From an uncultured Pelagibacteraceae bacterium (GTDB lineage: Bacteria > Pseudomonadota > Alphaproteobacteria > Pelagibacterales > Pelagibacteraceae): a stretch of DNA of 64,000 nt. This document shows, in pieces, positions 13,589-25,031 of this stretch; position 1 is the first letter of the stretch; every line of letters begins with the position of its first letter. Made by a program: the position numbers and the translations under genes. A model generated the notes under the pieces. That model was not told the DNA's origin, ran no database searches, and saw only the letters and a list, made by a program, of their open reading frames with translations. Location of the stretch: positions 1 to 64,000 of the forward strand of contig CACEAQ010000002.1 in NCBI GenBank assembly GCA_902557605.1, given 5' to 3'.

Positions 13589-13831
13589 ATGACAGAATTT
13601 ACTCACGGAATTTTTTCAGCATCAAAAACTATATACGAGAATAATAAAGGTTCTATTTTAAGGACAATAATATATACAATCGGTCATTTCGCTATAGCAA
13701 TAACAGTTTTGATGTTAATTGCAGAAGTATCTTTTATGGTTGCTCTTACTGATGCTATTGTAGAACCATTAGCTAATGCAATTTGGTATTTCGTTCTAGA
13801 TAAAATTTGGACAGCTAAGTACAAGAAATAG
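13589..13831 (+). CDS. DUF2061-like small membrane protein
   Basis: ORF 80 aa; two hydrophobic segments, VEPLANAIWYFVLDKIW. Confidence 0.6.
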   Translation: MTEFTHGIFSASKTIYENNKGSILRTIIYTIGHFAIAITVLMLIAEVSFMVALTDAIVEPLANAIWYFVLDKIWTAKYKK

Positions 13832-13832
13832 T

Positions 13833-14276
13833 TCATAATAAACCCCACAAAATATCTTTTTTAACCCAACCTTTATATTTCTCCACACTTATCTTACACC
13901 AATCATCTTTGCATTTATGAATCTTGCATAATCTACCTTTTTTTAGAATAGCAAAAGGCTTGGAATAAATTGAAGGTTTATTAAAAATTAATTGATCGTC
14001 TTCAATTGTGATTGCCGCTTTTTTTTTTGATAATTGTGAAATATGAATCCAACCGGTATTATTTTCATGATCTCTTATTTTTCTAAAATTTTCAAATTTA
14101 TCTTGAATTAAAACAGGTAAAAATCTTTTTTTATAAAATAATTTGATAGGATATTCGAAAGATGGCCCTTGTCTAAGATTTACTTTGTCATTTCTCAACG
14201 TTAAAAAGTATTCATCTGCGAAAAGATTTTGGAATGAAAAACAAAAAAATAAACTAATATAAATAATTTTTAACAT
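13833..14276 (-). CDS. Bacterial SH3-domain exported protein
   Basis: ORF 147 aa; signal peptide, VNLRQGPSFEYPIKLFYKKRFLPVLIQ and second SH3-like repeat. Confidence 0.75.
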   Translation of the reverse strand: MLKIIYISLFFCFSFQNLFADEYFLTLRNDKVNLRQGPSFEYPIKLFYKKRFLPVLIQDKFENFRKIRDHENNTGWIHISQLSKKKAAITIEDDQLIFNKPSIYSKPFAILKKGRLCKIHKCKDDWCKISVEKYKGWVKKDILWGLL

Positions 14277-15013
14277 TTGTTTTTACATTCAGGGTTGAGA
14301 GATAATTTTACTTTTCTTAAATTTATTTTAATTGAATTAAAAATTATCATCTGGTTATCTAAACCATTCTTTAATCCTAAAATTGATTTTAAAACTTCAT
14401 TAGCTTGTAGTGATCCCAAAATTCCAGCAACTGGTGAGAAAATCCCGTCTGTTTCACAATTTTTTTCTAAAACAGGCTTATCTGGCATAAAGCATCTGTA
14501 ACAAGATGTTTTTTTTCTAAAATTAAATTTGTATAAATGACCGTCAAACTTACTGATTGCTGCAGAGATTAGTATTTTTTTCATTTTTTTACACTCATCA
14601 TTAATCAAGTATCTTGTCTCAAAGTTATCAGTTCCATCACAAATTATGTCAAAATTTCTAATTATTGATTTAATATTCTTTAGAGTTACTTTTTTTTTAA
14701 AAGTTTTAATTTTAATTCCTTTATTTATTCTATTTATACAAGATTTAGCCTGATCGACTTTGTACTTACCTATATCATATGTAGTAAATAACGTTTGTCT
14801 ATTTAAATTACTTATTTCAATTTTATCTGGATCTGCAATTCCTATGGTTCCGACCCCAGATGCTGCTAAGTATGTCAAAAGTGGACAACCCAAACCTCCA
14901 ATACCGATTATTAATACTTTAGCATTAATTATTTTTTTTTGTCCAGCTACCCCAACATTTTTAAGAATAATTTGTTTTTCAAACCTTTTAAAATCTTTCA
15001 TCCTTAATTGCAT
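14270..15013 (-). CDS. moeB: HesA/MoeB/ThiF family adenylyltransferase
   Basis: ORF 247 aa; VLIIGIGGLGCPLLTYLAASGVGTIGIADPDKIEISNLNRQ. Confidence 0.85.
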   Translation of the reverse strand: MQLRMKDFKRFEKQIILKNVGVAGQKKIINAKVLIIGIGGLGCPLLTYLAASGVGTIGIADPDKIEISNLNRQTLFTTYDIGKYKVDQAKSCINRINKGIKIKTFKKKVTLKNIKSIIRNFDIICDGTDNFETRYLINDECKKMKKILISAAISKFDGHLYKFNFRKKTSCYRCFMPDKPVLEKNCETDGIFSPVAGILGSLQANEVLKSILGLKNGLDNQMIIFNSIKINLRKVKLSLNPECKNKC

Positions 15014-15016
15014 ATA

Positions 15017-15457
15017 TCATTTCAACCCAGTAGATCCAAAGCCACCAACACCTCTGTCTGTATCATCCAAGTTATCTACTTCCTTAAACTTGGCTTTAAC
15101 TACAGGGCATAATACCATTTGAGCAATACGCGTGCCTCTCTCAATAACAAAAGTTTTATTACTCAAGTTTATTAATATCACTTTTAATTCGCCTCTATAA
15201 TCAGCGTCAATTGTCCCGGGTGAATTAAGAACTGATATTTGACTTTTAGCAGCTAATCCTGATCTTGATCTAATTTGTATCTCAAAATTTTTAGGTATAG
15301 ACACTGATATACCAGTTGGAACTATTGATGTTTTTCCTGGTTCTATTTTTATCTGTTTTTCAATATTAGCTGAAAGATCCATTCCTGATGAACCAATCGT
15401 CTCGTATTTAGGTAGTTCGATATTTTTTGATAGTCTTTTAATTAAAACTTCTGTCAT
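15017..15457 (-). CDS. dut: dUTP diphosphatase
   Basis: ORF 146 aa; SSGMDLSAN, RSRSGLAAK, GTIDADYRGE, RGVGGFGSTG. Confidence 0.97.
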   Translation of the reverse strand: MTEVLIKRLSKNIELPKYETIGSSGMDLSANIEKQIKIEPGKTSIVPTGISVSIPKNFEIQIRSRSGLAAKSQISVLNSPGTIDADYRGELKVILINLSNKTFVIERGTRIAQMVLCPVVKAKFKEVDNLDDTDRGVGGFGSTGLK

Positions 15458-16667
15458 TAATTAAGAGTTTATCCAAGACTATTTCTGCTATTACGTTTGC
15501 TATAAAACTTTTTTTATTTTTTTTTATAACTTTTATTTTTCCTGAATTATCAATTATAGAAACTCTGTTATAATCTGAATTAAGTCCGCTATCTTTCCTA
15601 GAAACATCATTAACAACAATAAAATCACAATTTTTTTGTCTTAATTTAGAAAATGCATTTTTATCTAAATTTTCAGTTTCAGCTGCAAAACCTATTACTA
15701 AGCTCGGCCGGTGTTTGTTATTTTTACCCAGAAATTCAACTATATCCCTATTTTTCTCTAATTCAATTGATTTAAATTTTATGTTGTCATTTTTAATTTT
15801 ATTTTTGCTTCTTTTAATTGGCTTAAAGTCTGCTACAGCAGCTGCACATATAGCAATATCTACCGGCAAACATTTTTTAACCGCCTCAAACATTTCATTT
15901 GCTGTGATTATTTTTTTTGTTTTAATATCCTTTCTGGAAGAAAGATGTGAAGGCCCCGTAATTAAAGTTGTTTTTATACCTAACCTACTTAGTGCTTCAG
16001 CTATTTCAAATCCTTGCTTACCACTTGACTCGTTTGAAATATACCTAACTGGATCCAAGTATTCCCTTGTTGGTCCAGCTGTTACTAAGGCTTTTAGATT
16101 TTTACTTTTGATAATATTTTTTTTATTGAAATATTGCTTAATAAAGGAGTAAATTTGTCTTGGACTCGACATTTTGCCTTCGCCATATTCTCCACAGGCC
16201 ATTTCACCTTTTTCTGGTCCTATAAAAAGATAACCATAATCCTTTAAAATTTTAACATTTTGTTGTGTTGCTTTGTGTATCCACATTCTAACATTCATAG
16301 CAGGAACTAATAAAATATCTTTATTTGAGGCTAAAATCACTGTTGTCGCTAAATCTTCCGCCTTTCCAAGGCCTAACTTTGTCATAAAGTTTGCAGTTGT
16401 TGGTAGTACAATAATTAAGTCGGCCCATCTAGACAATGAAATATGGTCTATTTCTACCTCAGAGTCCTTGTCAAAAATATTCTCAAATGTCTTACTTTTC
16501 GTTAGAGTAGAAACAGATAAAGGAGTGACAAATTCTTTCCCACTTTTAGTTAGTATGGTTTTAACTTCGTTGCCATTTTTTTTTAACAATCTTATCAAAT
16601 CTAAAGACTTATAAGCAGCAATACCTCCACCAATGATTATAAGAATTTTTTTATTTTTAAAAGCCAT
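15438..16667 (-). CDS. coaBC: Bifunctional phosphopantothenoylcysteine decarboxylase/synthetase
   Basis: ORF 409 aa; GGIAAYKSLDLIRLLKK, PAMNVRMW, TAGPTREYLDPVRYISNESSGKQG. Confidence 0.96.
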   Translation of the reverse strand: MAFKNKKILIIIGGGIAAYKSLDLIRLLKKNGNEVKTILTKSGKEFVTPLSVSTLTKSKTFENIFDKDSEVEIDHISLSRWADLIIVLPTTANFMTKLGLGKAEDLATTVILASNKDILLVPAMNVRMWIHKATQQNVKILKDYGYLFIGPEKGEMACGEYGEGKMSSPRQIYSFIKQYFNKKNIIKSKNLKALVTAGPTREYLDPVRYISNESSGKQGFEIAEALSRLGIKTTLITGPSHLSSRKDIKTKKIITANEMFEAVKKCLPVDIAICAAAVADFKPIKRSKNKIKNDNIKFKSIELEKNRDIVEFLGKNNKHRPSLVIGFAAETENLDKNAFSKLRQKNCDFIVVNDVSRKDSGLNSDYNRVSIIDNSGKIKVIKKNKKSFIANVIAEIVLDKLLINDRSFN

Positions 16668-16673
16668 ATGTAA

Positions 16674-18239
16674 TTAAAATACTAATAGAAAGACAATTAC
16701 AACACCAAAAAAACTAATAAGTATATTATTTCTAAAGTTTTTAATCTTCATTTGTTCTAATTCTAAATTTTTATTTGTTCCAATAGCAAGTTTTAAATTT
16801 CCTTCAGCCATTAACTTAAGAGCATAATCGGCTCTATCCATTAATTCTGGAAGATCCGGTATTCTTTTTAAAATTTCGGACGAAGTATTGATTGCAGTAT
16901 TTATCGTAGATTTTGGACTTTTTACATTTTTCAACCAATCTTCTAGAACTGGTCTAGAGACCTCCCAAATATTTGTTTCAGGATAAAGTCTTCTTGCAAC
17001 TCCTTCGACTACTACCATTGTTTTTTGTAATAAAAGAAGCGGGGGCTGAGTGGGCATATTAAACTTCTCTGTGATCTCAAATAGTTGAGCCAATAGATTT
17101 CCACCTGAAATGTCTTTAATAGACTGTCCAAAAATAGGCTCTCCTACAGATCTTAAAGCCTGAGCAAATTCTTCTTTTGAGGCTCCCTTAGGTACTAGGC
17201 CAGCTTGAAAATGTACTTCTGCAACCTTAACATAATCTCTTTTTATAAAACCATATAAAATTTCAGCTAAAAACTTTCTATTATTTTTATCTAAGCGTCC
17301 CATGATACCAAAATCTACTGGGATTATATTTCCTTTCGAGTCTACAAATAAATTTCCTTGATGCATATCGCCATGAAAAAAACCATCCCTTACAGCTTGT
17401 GTTAAAAATAATTGTATTAAGTTTTCTGCTAGTGTCTTAAGATCTACTTCTAAATCATTAATTTTTTGTATTTCACGTATAGAAACACCTTCTACTTTGT
17501 CTAAGGTTAATATTTTTTTAGTTGTGTAATTCCAATAAATTTTTGGCACAATAAAACCTTGGTCATTTTTAGTATTTTCGTAAAGTTCATTGGCCGCAGC
17601 AGCTTCAAATCTTAAATCCATTTCTATATTTGTTATCTCTCTCAACAAATGGACAACCTCAACTAATTTTAATCTCTTTGCTTTTGTAATAGTATTTTCA
17701 ACTATATAAGCAAACAACATTAAAGCATCTAACTCTTCATTAAATAATTTTTCTATATCAGGCCTTAAAATTTTGATAGCAACTTGTTTTTCTTGATCTT
17801 CATGCTTTATTTTAGCTAGATGTACTTGAGCTATAGATGCTGCTGCTATAGGTTCACTTAATTCCTGGATATCTTTAAAATAATTCTCTCCGATTTCTTT
17901 TTTAATTATTTTTTTTGCATCGTGCAGATCAAAAGCAGGAACTTTATCCTGTAATTTTTCAAGAGATTTTGCAAGTTCCTCTCCAATGATATCCGGCCTT
18001 GTAGCTAGAAATTGACCTAATTTAATAAAAGTCGTTCCCATTCCCTGAAGCGCATTACAAAGTCTTTCGCCGGAGGAATTTAGATTACCCTGTAGATTTG
18101 AATTTGATCCTATTGAAATAAAATTAAAAAATAAATTTATAATTGTTGGTAATTGATGTATCTCATTAATTGTAGATACTGCTCCAGAAGTAGAAAATTT
18201 TCTAGCTATTTGGAATAATTTAAAAACTCTTTTTAACAT
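16674..18239 (-). CDS. ubiB: ABC1/UbiB-family ubiquinone biosynthesis kinase-like protein
   Basis: ORF 521 aa; MGTTFIKLGQFLATRPD, AAASIAQVH, GFFHGDMHQGNLFVD. Confidence 0.94.
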   Translation of the reverse strand: MLKRVFKLFQIARKFSTSGAVSTINEIHQLPTIINLFFNFISIGSNSNLQGNLNSSGERLCNALQGMGTTFIKLGQFLATRPDIIGEELAKSLEKLQDKVPAFDLHDAKKIIKKEIGENYFKDIQELSEPIAAASIAQVHLAKIKHEDQEKQVAIKILRPDIEKLFNEELDALMLFAYIVENTITKAKRLKLVEVVHLLREITNIEMDLRFEAAAANELYENTKNDQGFIVPKIYWNYTTKKILTLDKVEGVSIREIQKINDLEVDLKTLAENLIQLFLTQAVRDGFFHGDMHQGNLFVDSKGNIIPVDFGIMGRLDKNNRKFLAEILYGFIKRDYVKVAEVHFQAGLVPKGASKEEFAQALRSVGEPIFGQSIKDISGGNLLAQLFEITEKFNMPTQPPLLLLQKTMVVVEGVARRLYPETNIWEVSRPVLEDWLKNVKSPKSTINTAINTSSEILKRIPDLPELMDRADYALKLMAEGNLKLAIGTNKNLELEQMKIKNFRNNILISFFGVVIVFLLVF

Positions 18240-18944
18240 CTAAATTTTCCAACCCGAGTGAATTGATGAAATTCCATAAGAAAGATTTCTATATTCTATG
18301 TTGGAAAAACCGTTATCTAAAATTAATTTGGCTAATTGTTCTTGATTATAAAACTTCTCAATACTTTCAATCAAATATTTATAGGGTTTATCTGAACCGA
18401 CAATCAATTTACCAATGAATGGTATAGCTTTTGAATACTTCTTGTAAAGATAATTTAGCAATTCATTATCAATTTTCGAAAATTCTAGACACATAAATCG
18501 ACCTCCTGGCTTTAATACTCTAAAAGCTTCTTTTAAAACGTTGTTAATATCTGAAACATTTCTTATCCCGTAGCTTATAGAGTAATAGTCGAAAGTATTA
18601 TCTTTAGTTGGAATTTTTTCAGCTGAGGCATTTATCCATTTGATATTATCATATTTTTTTAATTTTTCTTTACCTTGACTTAACATTTGAGCATTAGGTT
18701 CAACGCACGTAATTTGTCCTGATTTTTTAGTTTTATTTAAAAAAAGTTTTGCTATATCTCCGGTTCCTGAAGCAACATCAATTAGTTTTGTTTCAGGTTG
18801 AGGATTCATCCAATCGATAAATTTTTCTTTCCAGGCTCTATGTATTCCAAGGGACATAATATCATTCATTAAATCATATTTTCTATGAACATCTGAAAAT
18901 ACAGAATTGACTAATTTACTTTTATCTTGAATAGTACTTTTCAT
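18240..18944 (-). CDS. ubiE: Demethylmenaquinone/ubiquinone biosynthesis methyltransferase
   Basis: ORF 234 aa; YDLMNDIMSLGIHRAWKEKFI, VASGTGDIAKLFL, YGIRNVSDINNVLKEAFRVLKPGG. Confidence 0.96.
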   Translation of the reverse strand: MKSTIQDKSKLVNSVFSDVHRKYDLMNDIMSLGIHRAWKEKFIDWMNPQPETKLIDVASGTGDIAKLFLNKTKKSGQITCVEPNAQMLSQGKEKLKKYDNIKWINASAEKIPTKDNTFDYYSISYGIRNVSDINNVLKEAFRVLKPGGRFMCLEFSKIDNELLNYLYKKYSKAIPFIGKLIVGSDKPYKYLIESIEKFYNQEQLAKLILDNGFSNIEYRNLSYGISSIHSGWKI

Positions 18945-18955
18945 ATCTTAATTAT

Positions 18956-19825
18956 ATGCCAGAATTACCAGAAGTTGAAGTTGTTAAAAGGTCCTTAGAG
19001 AGGAATATACTAAATTTAATTATAAAAAAAGTAAAAATTAATGATGGCAATCTGAGATATAAGGTAAATAAAAATATTTTCTTAAAATTAAAAGGAAAAA
19101 AAATCACAAAAATAAAAAGGAGATCAAAATTTTTAATCTTAGAAATCGGTAAAACTTATCAGATGTTAGTCCACCTTGGAATGACAGGTAAATTTTTTTT
19201 TATAGATAACAAAAATAATAAACTTAAAACCAGTTTTTACTATTTTTTAAATTACAAAAAAGATCGAAAATACGACAGAGTTGTATTTATTTTAAATAAT
19301 AAGCAAAAATTAATTTATAACGACATAAGAAAATTCGGTTTCATAAAGATATATAATTATGGTTTAATTGCAAAATCAAAACATCTTACACACTTAGGTC
19401 CCGAGCCTCTTGAAAAAAACTGGAATTATTTGTATCTGAAAAAATACTTAATAGGACGTAAGAGATCAATTAAGAATATTCTCATGGATCAAAAATGTGT
19501 TTCTGGTTTAGGGAATATTTATGTAAACGAAATTCTTTTTCTTTCAGGAGTAAGACCAGCACGTAAGGCAAATAAACTCAAAAATTTTGAAATAGAAAAA
19601 ATTATTAAATTTTCGAAAAAAACTTTAAAAAATTCAATAAAATTTGGTGGTTCAACAATTAAAGATTTCTCAAGTGAAAATGGCAAAAAAGGTGTCTATC
19701 AACAACATTTTAAGGTTTATGGTAGAGAAAATCAGGAATGTTCTAACGTAGATTGCAACTTAAGAATAATAAGGATAGTTATATCTAATCGAGCAACATT
19801 TTTATGCAAAAAATGTCAAAAATAA
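18956..19825 (+). CDS. mutM: Formamidopyrimidine-DNA glycosylase
   Basis: ORF 289 aa; MPELPEVE N-terminus, GLGNIYVNEILF, C-terminal zinc finger C-x-x-x-x-C...CxxC. Confidence 0.97.
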   Translation: MPELPEVEVVKRSLERNILNLIIKKVKINDGNLRYKVNKNIFLKLKGKKITKIKRRSKFLILEIGKTYQMLVHLGMTGKFFFIDNKNNKLKTSFYYFLNYKKDRKYDRVVFILNNKQKLIYNDIRKFGFIKIYNYGLIAKSKHLTHLGPEPLEKNWNYLYLKKYLIGRKRSIKNILMDQKCVSGLGNIYVNEILFLSGVRPARKANKLKNFEIEKIIKFSKKTLKNSIKFGGSTIKDFSSENGKKGVYQQHFKVYGRENQECSNVDCNLRIIRIVISNRATFLCKKCQK

Positions 19826-19830
19826 TAAAG

Positions 19831-19859
19831 TTGACCCTAATTATTCGTGCATATATACA
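19831..19859 (+). promoter_or_regulatory. Putative housekeeping promoter of rpsT
   Basis: TTGACC (19831-19836), 17-nt spacer, TATACA (19854-19859). Confidence 0.55.
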
Positions 19860-19868
19860 ATCGTAAAA

Positions 19869-20120
19869 ATGCCTAATACAAAATCAGCAGTTAGACGAGT
19901 AAGAAGAGTTAAAAAACAAACTCAAGTAAATAGAATAAGAAGAAGTAAGTATAAAAATGCCATAAAACAAATGGAATTGCTTCTTAAATCAAAAGAAAAA
20001 GACAAAGCAAAAAAATACTTTCCGAAATTTCAATCAATTCTAATGCAGGTTGCTAAATCTGGAGTAGTAGATAAAAAAACAGCTTCCAGAAAAATTTCAA
20101 GAGTTTCAAAAAAAATTTAA
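19869..20120 (+). CDS. rpsT: 30S ribosomal protein S20
   Basis: ORF 83 aa; MPNTKSAVRRVRR...; GVVDKKTASRKISRVSKKI. Confidence 0.96.
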   Translation: MPNTKSAVRRVRRVKKQTQVNRIRRSKYKNAIKQMELLLKSKEKDKAKKYFPKFQSILMQVAKSGVVDKKTASRKISRVSKKI

Positions 20121-20325
20121 ACAAAATCCTAACAATTAAGAGTTGTTAAATTAGAAAATTAAAAACTACATTTAGTTTTGAATTACAAAATATAGTTTCT
20201 TTCAAAAGTTGTAAAAGATTTAAAAAATTACAACCTAATTAAATTTATTTTTAATTACAACCTCTACATAGTTGCAAATAATTTACAAAAAGAGTTTAAA
20301 TAATTTTTTCAAAAAATTTAATTAC

Positions 20326-21714
20326 ATGGATCAAAGCTTTAAAAAACAAAAAGTTTTTACTTCAGAGGAAGAAAAGACATTAAAATGGGACCAGATTCAG
20401 CTATCATTTAAGAAAGCTTTCGGCAATGAAGTTTATAATAGTTGGTTACAAAAAATTTCACTTTTGAAAGAGTACAACGACTATTTGGTTTTAGGAGTGC
20501 CTACAAGATTTTTTAGAGATTGGATAGTATCACGTTATCTAGATAAAATTTTGGAGGAAGTAAAAATTTTTAAATTAAGTCTTAATAGGATAGAATTCAA
20601 AATTATTGAGGAAAATAAACAAAATCAAGAAATAGTAAAAATTGATGAAATAAGCAAAGTCACAGAAATAAAAGACTCAATTCTTAATTATAATAGATTA
20701 AATCCTAACTTAAATTTCTTAAATTTTGTCAAAGGCAAGAGTAATGATATAGCACTCTCCTACTCTAAAAGAGTGTGTGAGGATATCTCAAGATACAACC
20801 CTTTGTATGTTTGTGGGGGCGTAGGATTAGGAAAAACACACTTACTAAATGCTATTGGATTAGAGTTACAGGATAATAATAACGTGATGTTTATTTCAGC
20901 TGAGAGGTTTATGTATCACTTTATTAAATCTATTAAGAAAAATGATATGGTAAACTTTAAAGATTTCTTTAGAAAATCTTCAGTCTTTATCATAGATGAC
21001 ATACAATTCATTAGTGGCAAAGAAAGTTTACAAGAAGAGTTTTTTCACACTTTTAATAGTTTAATGGACAAAGGTTCTCAAATTGTAATATCTTCAGATA
21101 GATCCCCTATGAAATTAGACAAAGTACAAGATAGAATTAAATCGAGATTAGCAGGAGGGTTAGTCGTTGATATTGATGCGCCAGATTTAGAACTAAAGAT
21201 TAAGATTATAAAAAAGAAAATTGAAGAAATTCAAACACAGTTTAAAGAGAGTATTAATTTAAATGATGATGTAATAAACTACATTGCTAAGGAAAGCAAA
21301 ACAAGTGTACGAGAACTGATTGGAATTTTAAATAGAGTTATTGCCTTTGGACGAGTTCATAATAGAACTTTGAACATCAATGATTGTAAAAATATTTTAA
21401 AAGACGTATTTAATCAAATAAAAGTTATCACGGTCGATAAAATTCAAAATGTAGTTGCAAACTATTTTAACATTTCTCTGCAGGACATGCTTTCGCAAAG
21501 ACGATCAAGACCATTAGCAAGGCCAAGACAGATTGCTATGTTTCTCGCAAAAAAAATGACCTCTAGGTCTCTTCCAGAAATTGGTAGAAGATTTGCTAAC
21601 AGGGACCACACTACAGTTATACATGCAGTTAAAACAATTAACCGTTTATCAGATCAAGATGATGAAATGAAAAAAAATATCAATCAAATCAAGAGTCTTT
21701 TACTGGAACAGTAA
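20326..21714 (+). CDS. dnaA: Chromosomal replication initiator DnaA
   Basis: GGVGLGKTHLLNAIG, FIIDDIQFISGK, RDHTTVIHAVKTI; ATG at 20326 (MDQSFKK) preferred to the TTG at 20272 of the ORF track. Confidence 0.96.
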   Translation: MDQSFKKQKVFTSEEEKTLKWDQIQLSFKKAFGNEVYNSWLQKISLLKEYNDYLVLGVPTRFFRDWIVSRYLDKILEEVKIFKLSLNRIEFKIIEENKQNQEIVKIDEISKVTEIKDSILNYNRLNPNLNFLNFVKGKSNDIALSYSKRVCEDISRYNPLYVCGGVGLGKTHLLNAIGLELQDNNNVMFISAERFMYHFIKSIKKNDMVNFKDFFRKSSVFIIDDIQFISGKESLQEEFFHTFNSLMDKGSQIVISSDRSPMKLDKVQDRIKSRLAGGLVVDIDAPDLELKIKIIKKKIEEIQTQFKESINLNDDVINYIAKESKTSVRELIGILNRVIAFGRVHNRTLNINDCKNILKDVFNQIKVITVDKIQNVVANYFNISLQDMLSQRRSRPLARPRQIAMFLAKKMTSRSLPEIGRRFANRDHTTVIHAVKTINRLSDQDDEMKKNINQIKSLLLEQ

Positions 21715-21717
21715 AAA

Positions 21718-22833
21718 ATGCAATTTGTTGTTAAAAGAGATGTTTTATTAAAGTCATTGAATTTTGTGCAAGGAGTTGTTGAAAAAAAAAATACACTTCC
21801 AATACTCTCAAATGTACTTATCCAGCTGAAAGATAAAAAATTAAGCATTATAGCTACTGATCTTGATATAATTTTTCAAGATGAAATTAGTGAAATTGAA
21901 GTTTTAGAGGAAGGCAGCACAACTACAACTGCATCTATTTTATTTGATATTTTAAGAAAAATACCTTCAAATGCAGAAATAAATTTTGAGTTAAAAAAAG
22001 AAAATATCTTAAATTTAAAAAGCGAAAATTCTAATTTTAATCTAAAATGCATATCAACTGATAACTTCCCTACTTTTACAGATGATTTTTCAGGAGATTC
22101 TATAAAATTAAATAACCAAAAATTTTTAAAACTTTTGAACAAAACTAAAATTTCAATATCAAATGATGACACACGACATTATTTGAATGGAGTATTTTTC
22201 CATTTATTAGAGGCTCACGGCCGAAATTTCTTAACAGGAGTAGCTACAGACAGCCATAGATTATCATCTAGTAGTTTGGAGATAGAAAATATTGGCGATT
22301 TTGACCCAATTATTTTACCAAAAAAAACAGTATTTCAACTTTGCAGTTTACTATCTGAAATTAATGAGGATGTCAAAATGCAGTTTGGTGAAAATAAGAT
22401 CAAATTTAGTTTAGGAAAAATAATTTTGGTTTCAAAAATTATTGACGGAAAATTCCCTGATTATAAAAAAGTTGTGCCATCAAATAATGAAAAAACGCTA
22501 ACAGTGCAATCAAAAGAATTTATTAATTCTATAGAAAGAGTAATTAGTGTTTCATTGGACAGAAAAGAGGGTGTGAAATTAACTATAGGAAGAGATAATA
22601 TTCAATTATCTGTAAATAGTGCGAACTCAGGAGAAGGAAATGAGAAAATAAAAGCTGAATTTAATGCAGAAAACTTAAATATTAGTTTTAATTCAAAATA
22701 CTTAATAGATATTGCCTCAGAAGTAGAAGATAAAAATTTAAAATTACGTTTAAAAGACTCAACTTCACCAGTGCTGATTGAAGATTCTTCTGATAAAAAT
22801 AGTTATTACGTAATAATGCCGATGAAAATTTGA
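21718..22833 (+). CDS. dnaN: DNA polymerase III beta sliding clamp
   Basis: ORF 371 aa; VVEKKNTLPILSNVLI, TDSHRLS, YYVIMPMKI C-terminus. Confidence 0.96.
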   Translation: MQFVVKRDVLLKSLNFVQGVVEKKNTLPILSNVLIQLKDKKLSIIATDLDIIFQDEISEIEVLEEGSTTTTASILFDILRKIPSNAEINFELKKENILNLKSENSNFNLKCISTDNFPTFTDDFSGDSIKLNNQKFLKLLNKTKISISNDDTRHYLNGVFFHLLEAHGRNFLTGVATDSHRLSSSSLEIENIGDFDPIILPKKTVFQLCSLLSEINEDVKMQFGENKIKFSLGKIILVSKIIDGKFPDYKKVVPSNNEKTLTVQSKEFINSIERVISVSLDRKEGVKLTIGRDNIQLSVNSANSGEGNEKIKAEFNAENLNISFNSKYLIDIASEVEDKNLKLRLKDSTSPVLIEDSSDKNSYYVIMPMKI

Positions 22834-22870
22834 ATTTAATCAATTTTTAAGATTAAATTTTTTTTATTAA

Positions 22871-25024
<2,154 letters not shown>

Positions 25025-25031
25025 TAAGATA

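Noticed and set aside
20272-20325. Extended N-terminus of DnaA in the ORF track (TTG start)
   Set aside because: Extension is low complexity; ATG 20326 gives a standard-length DnaA and preserves the AT-rich regulatory gap.
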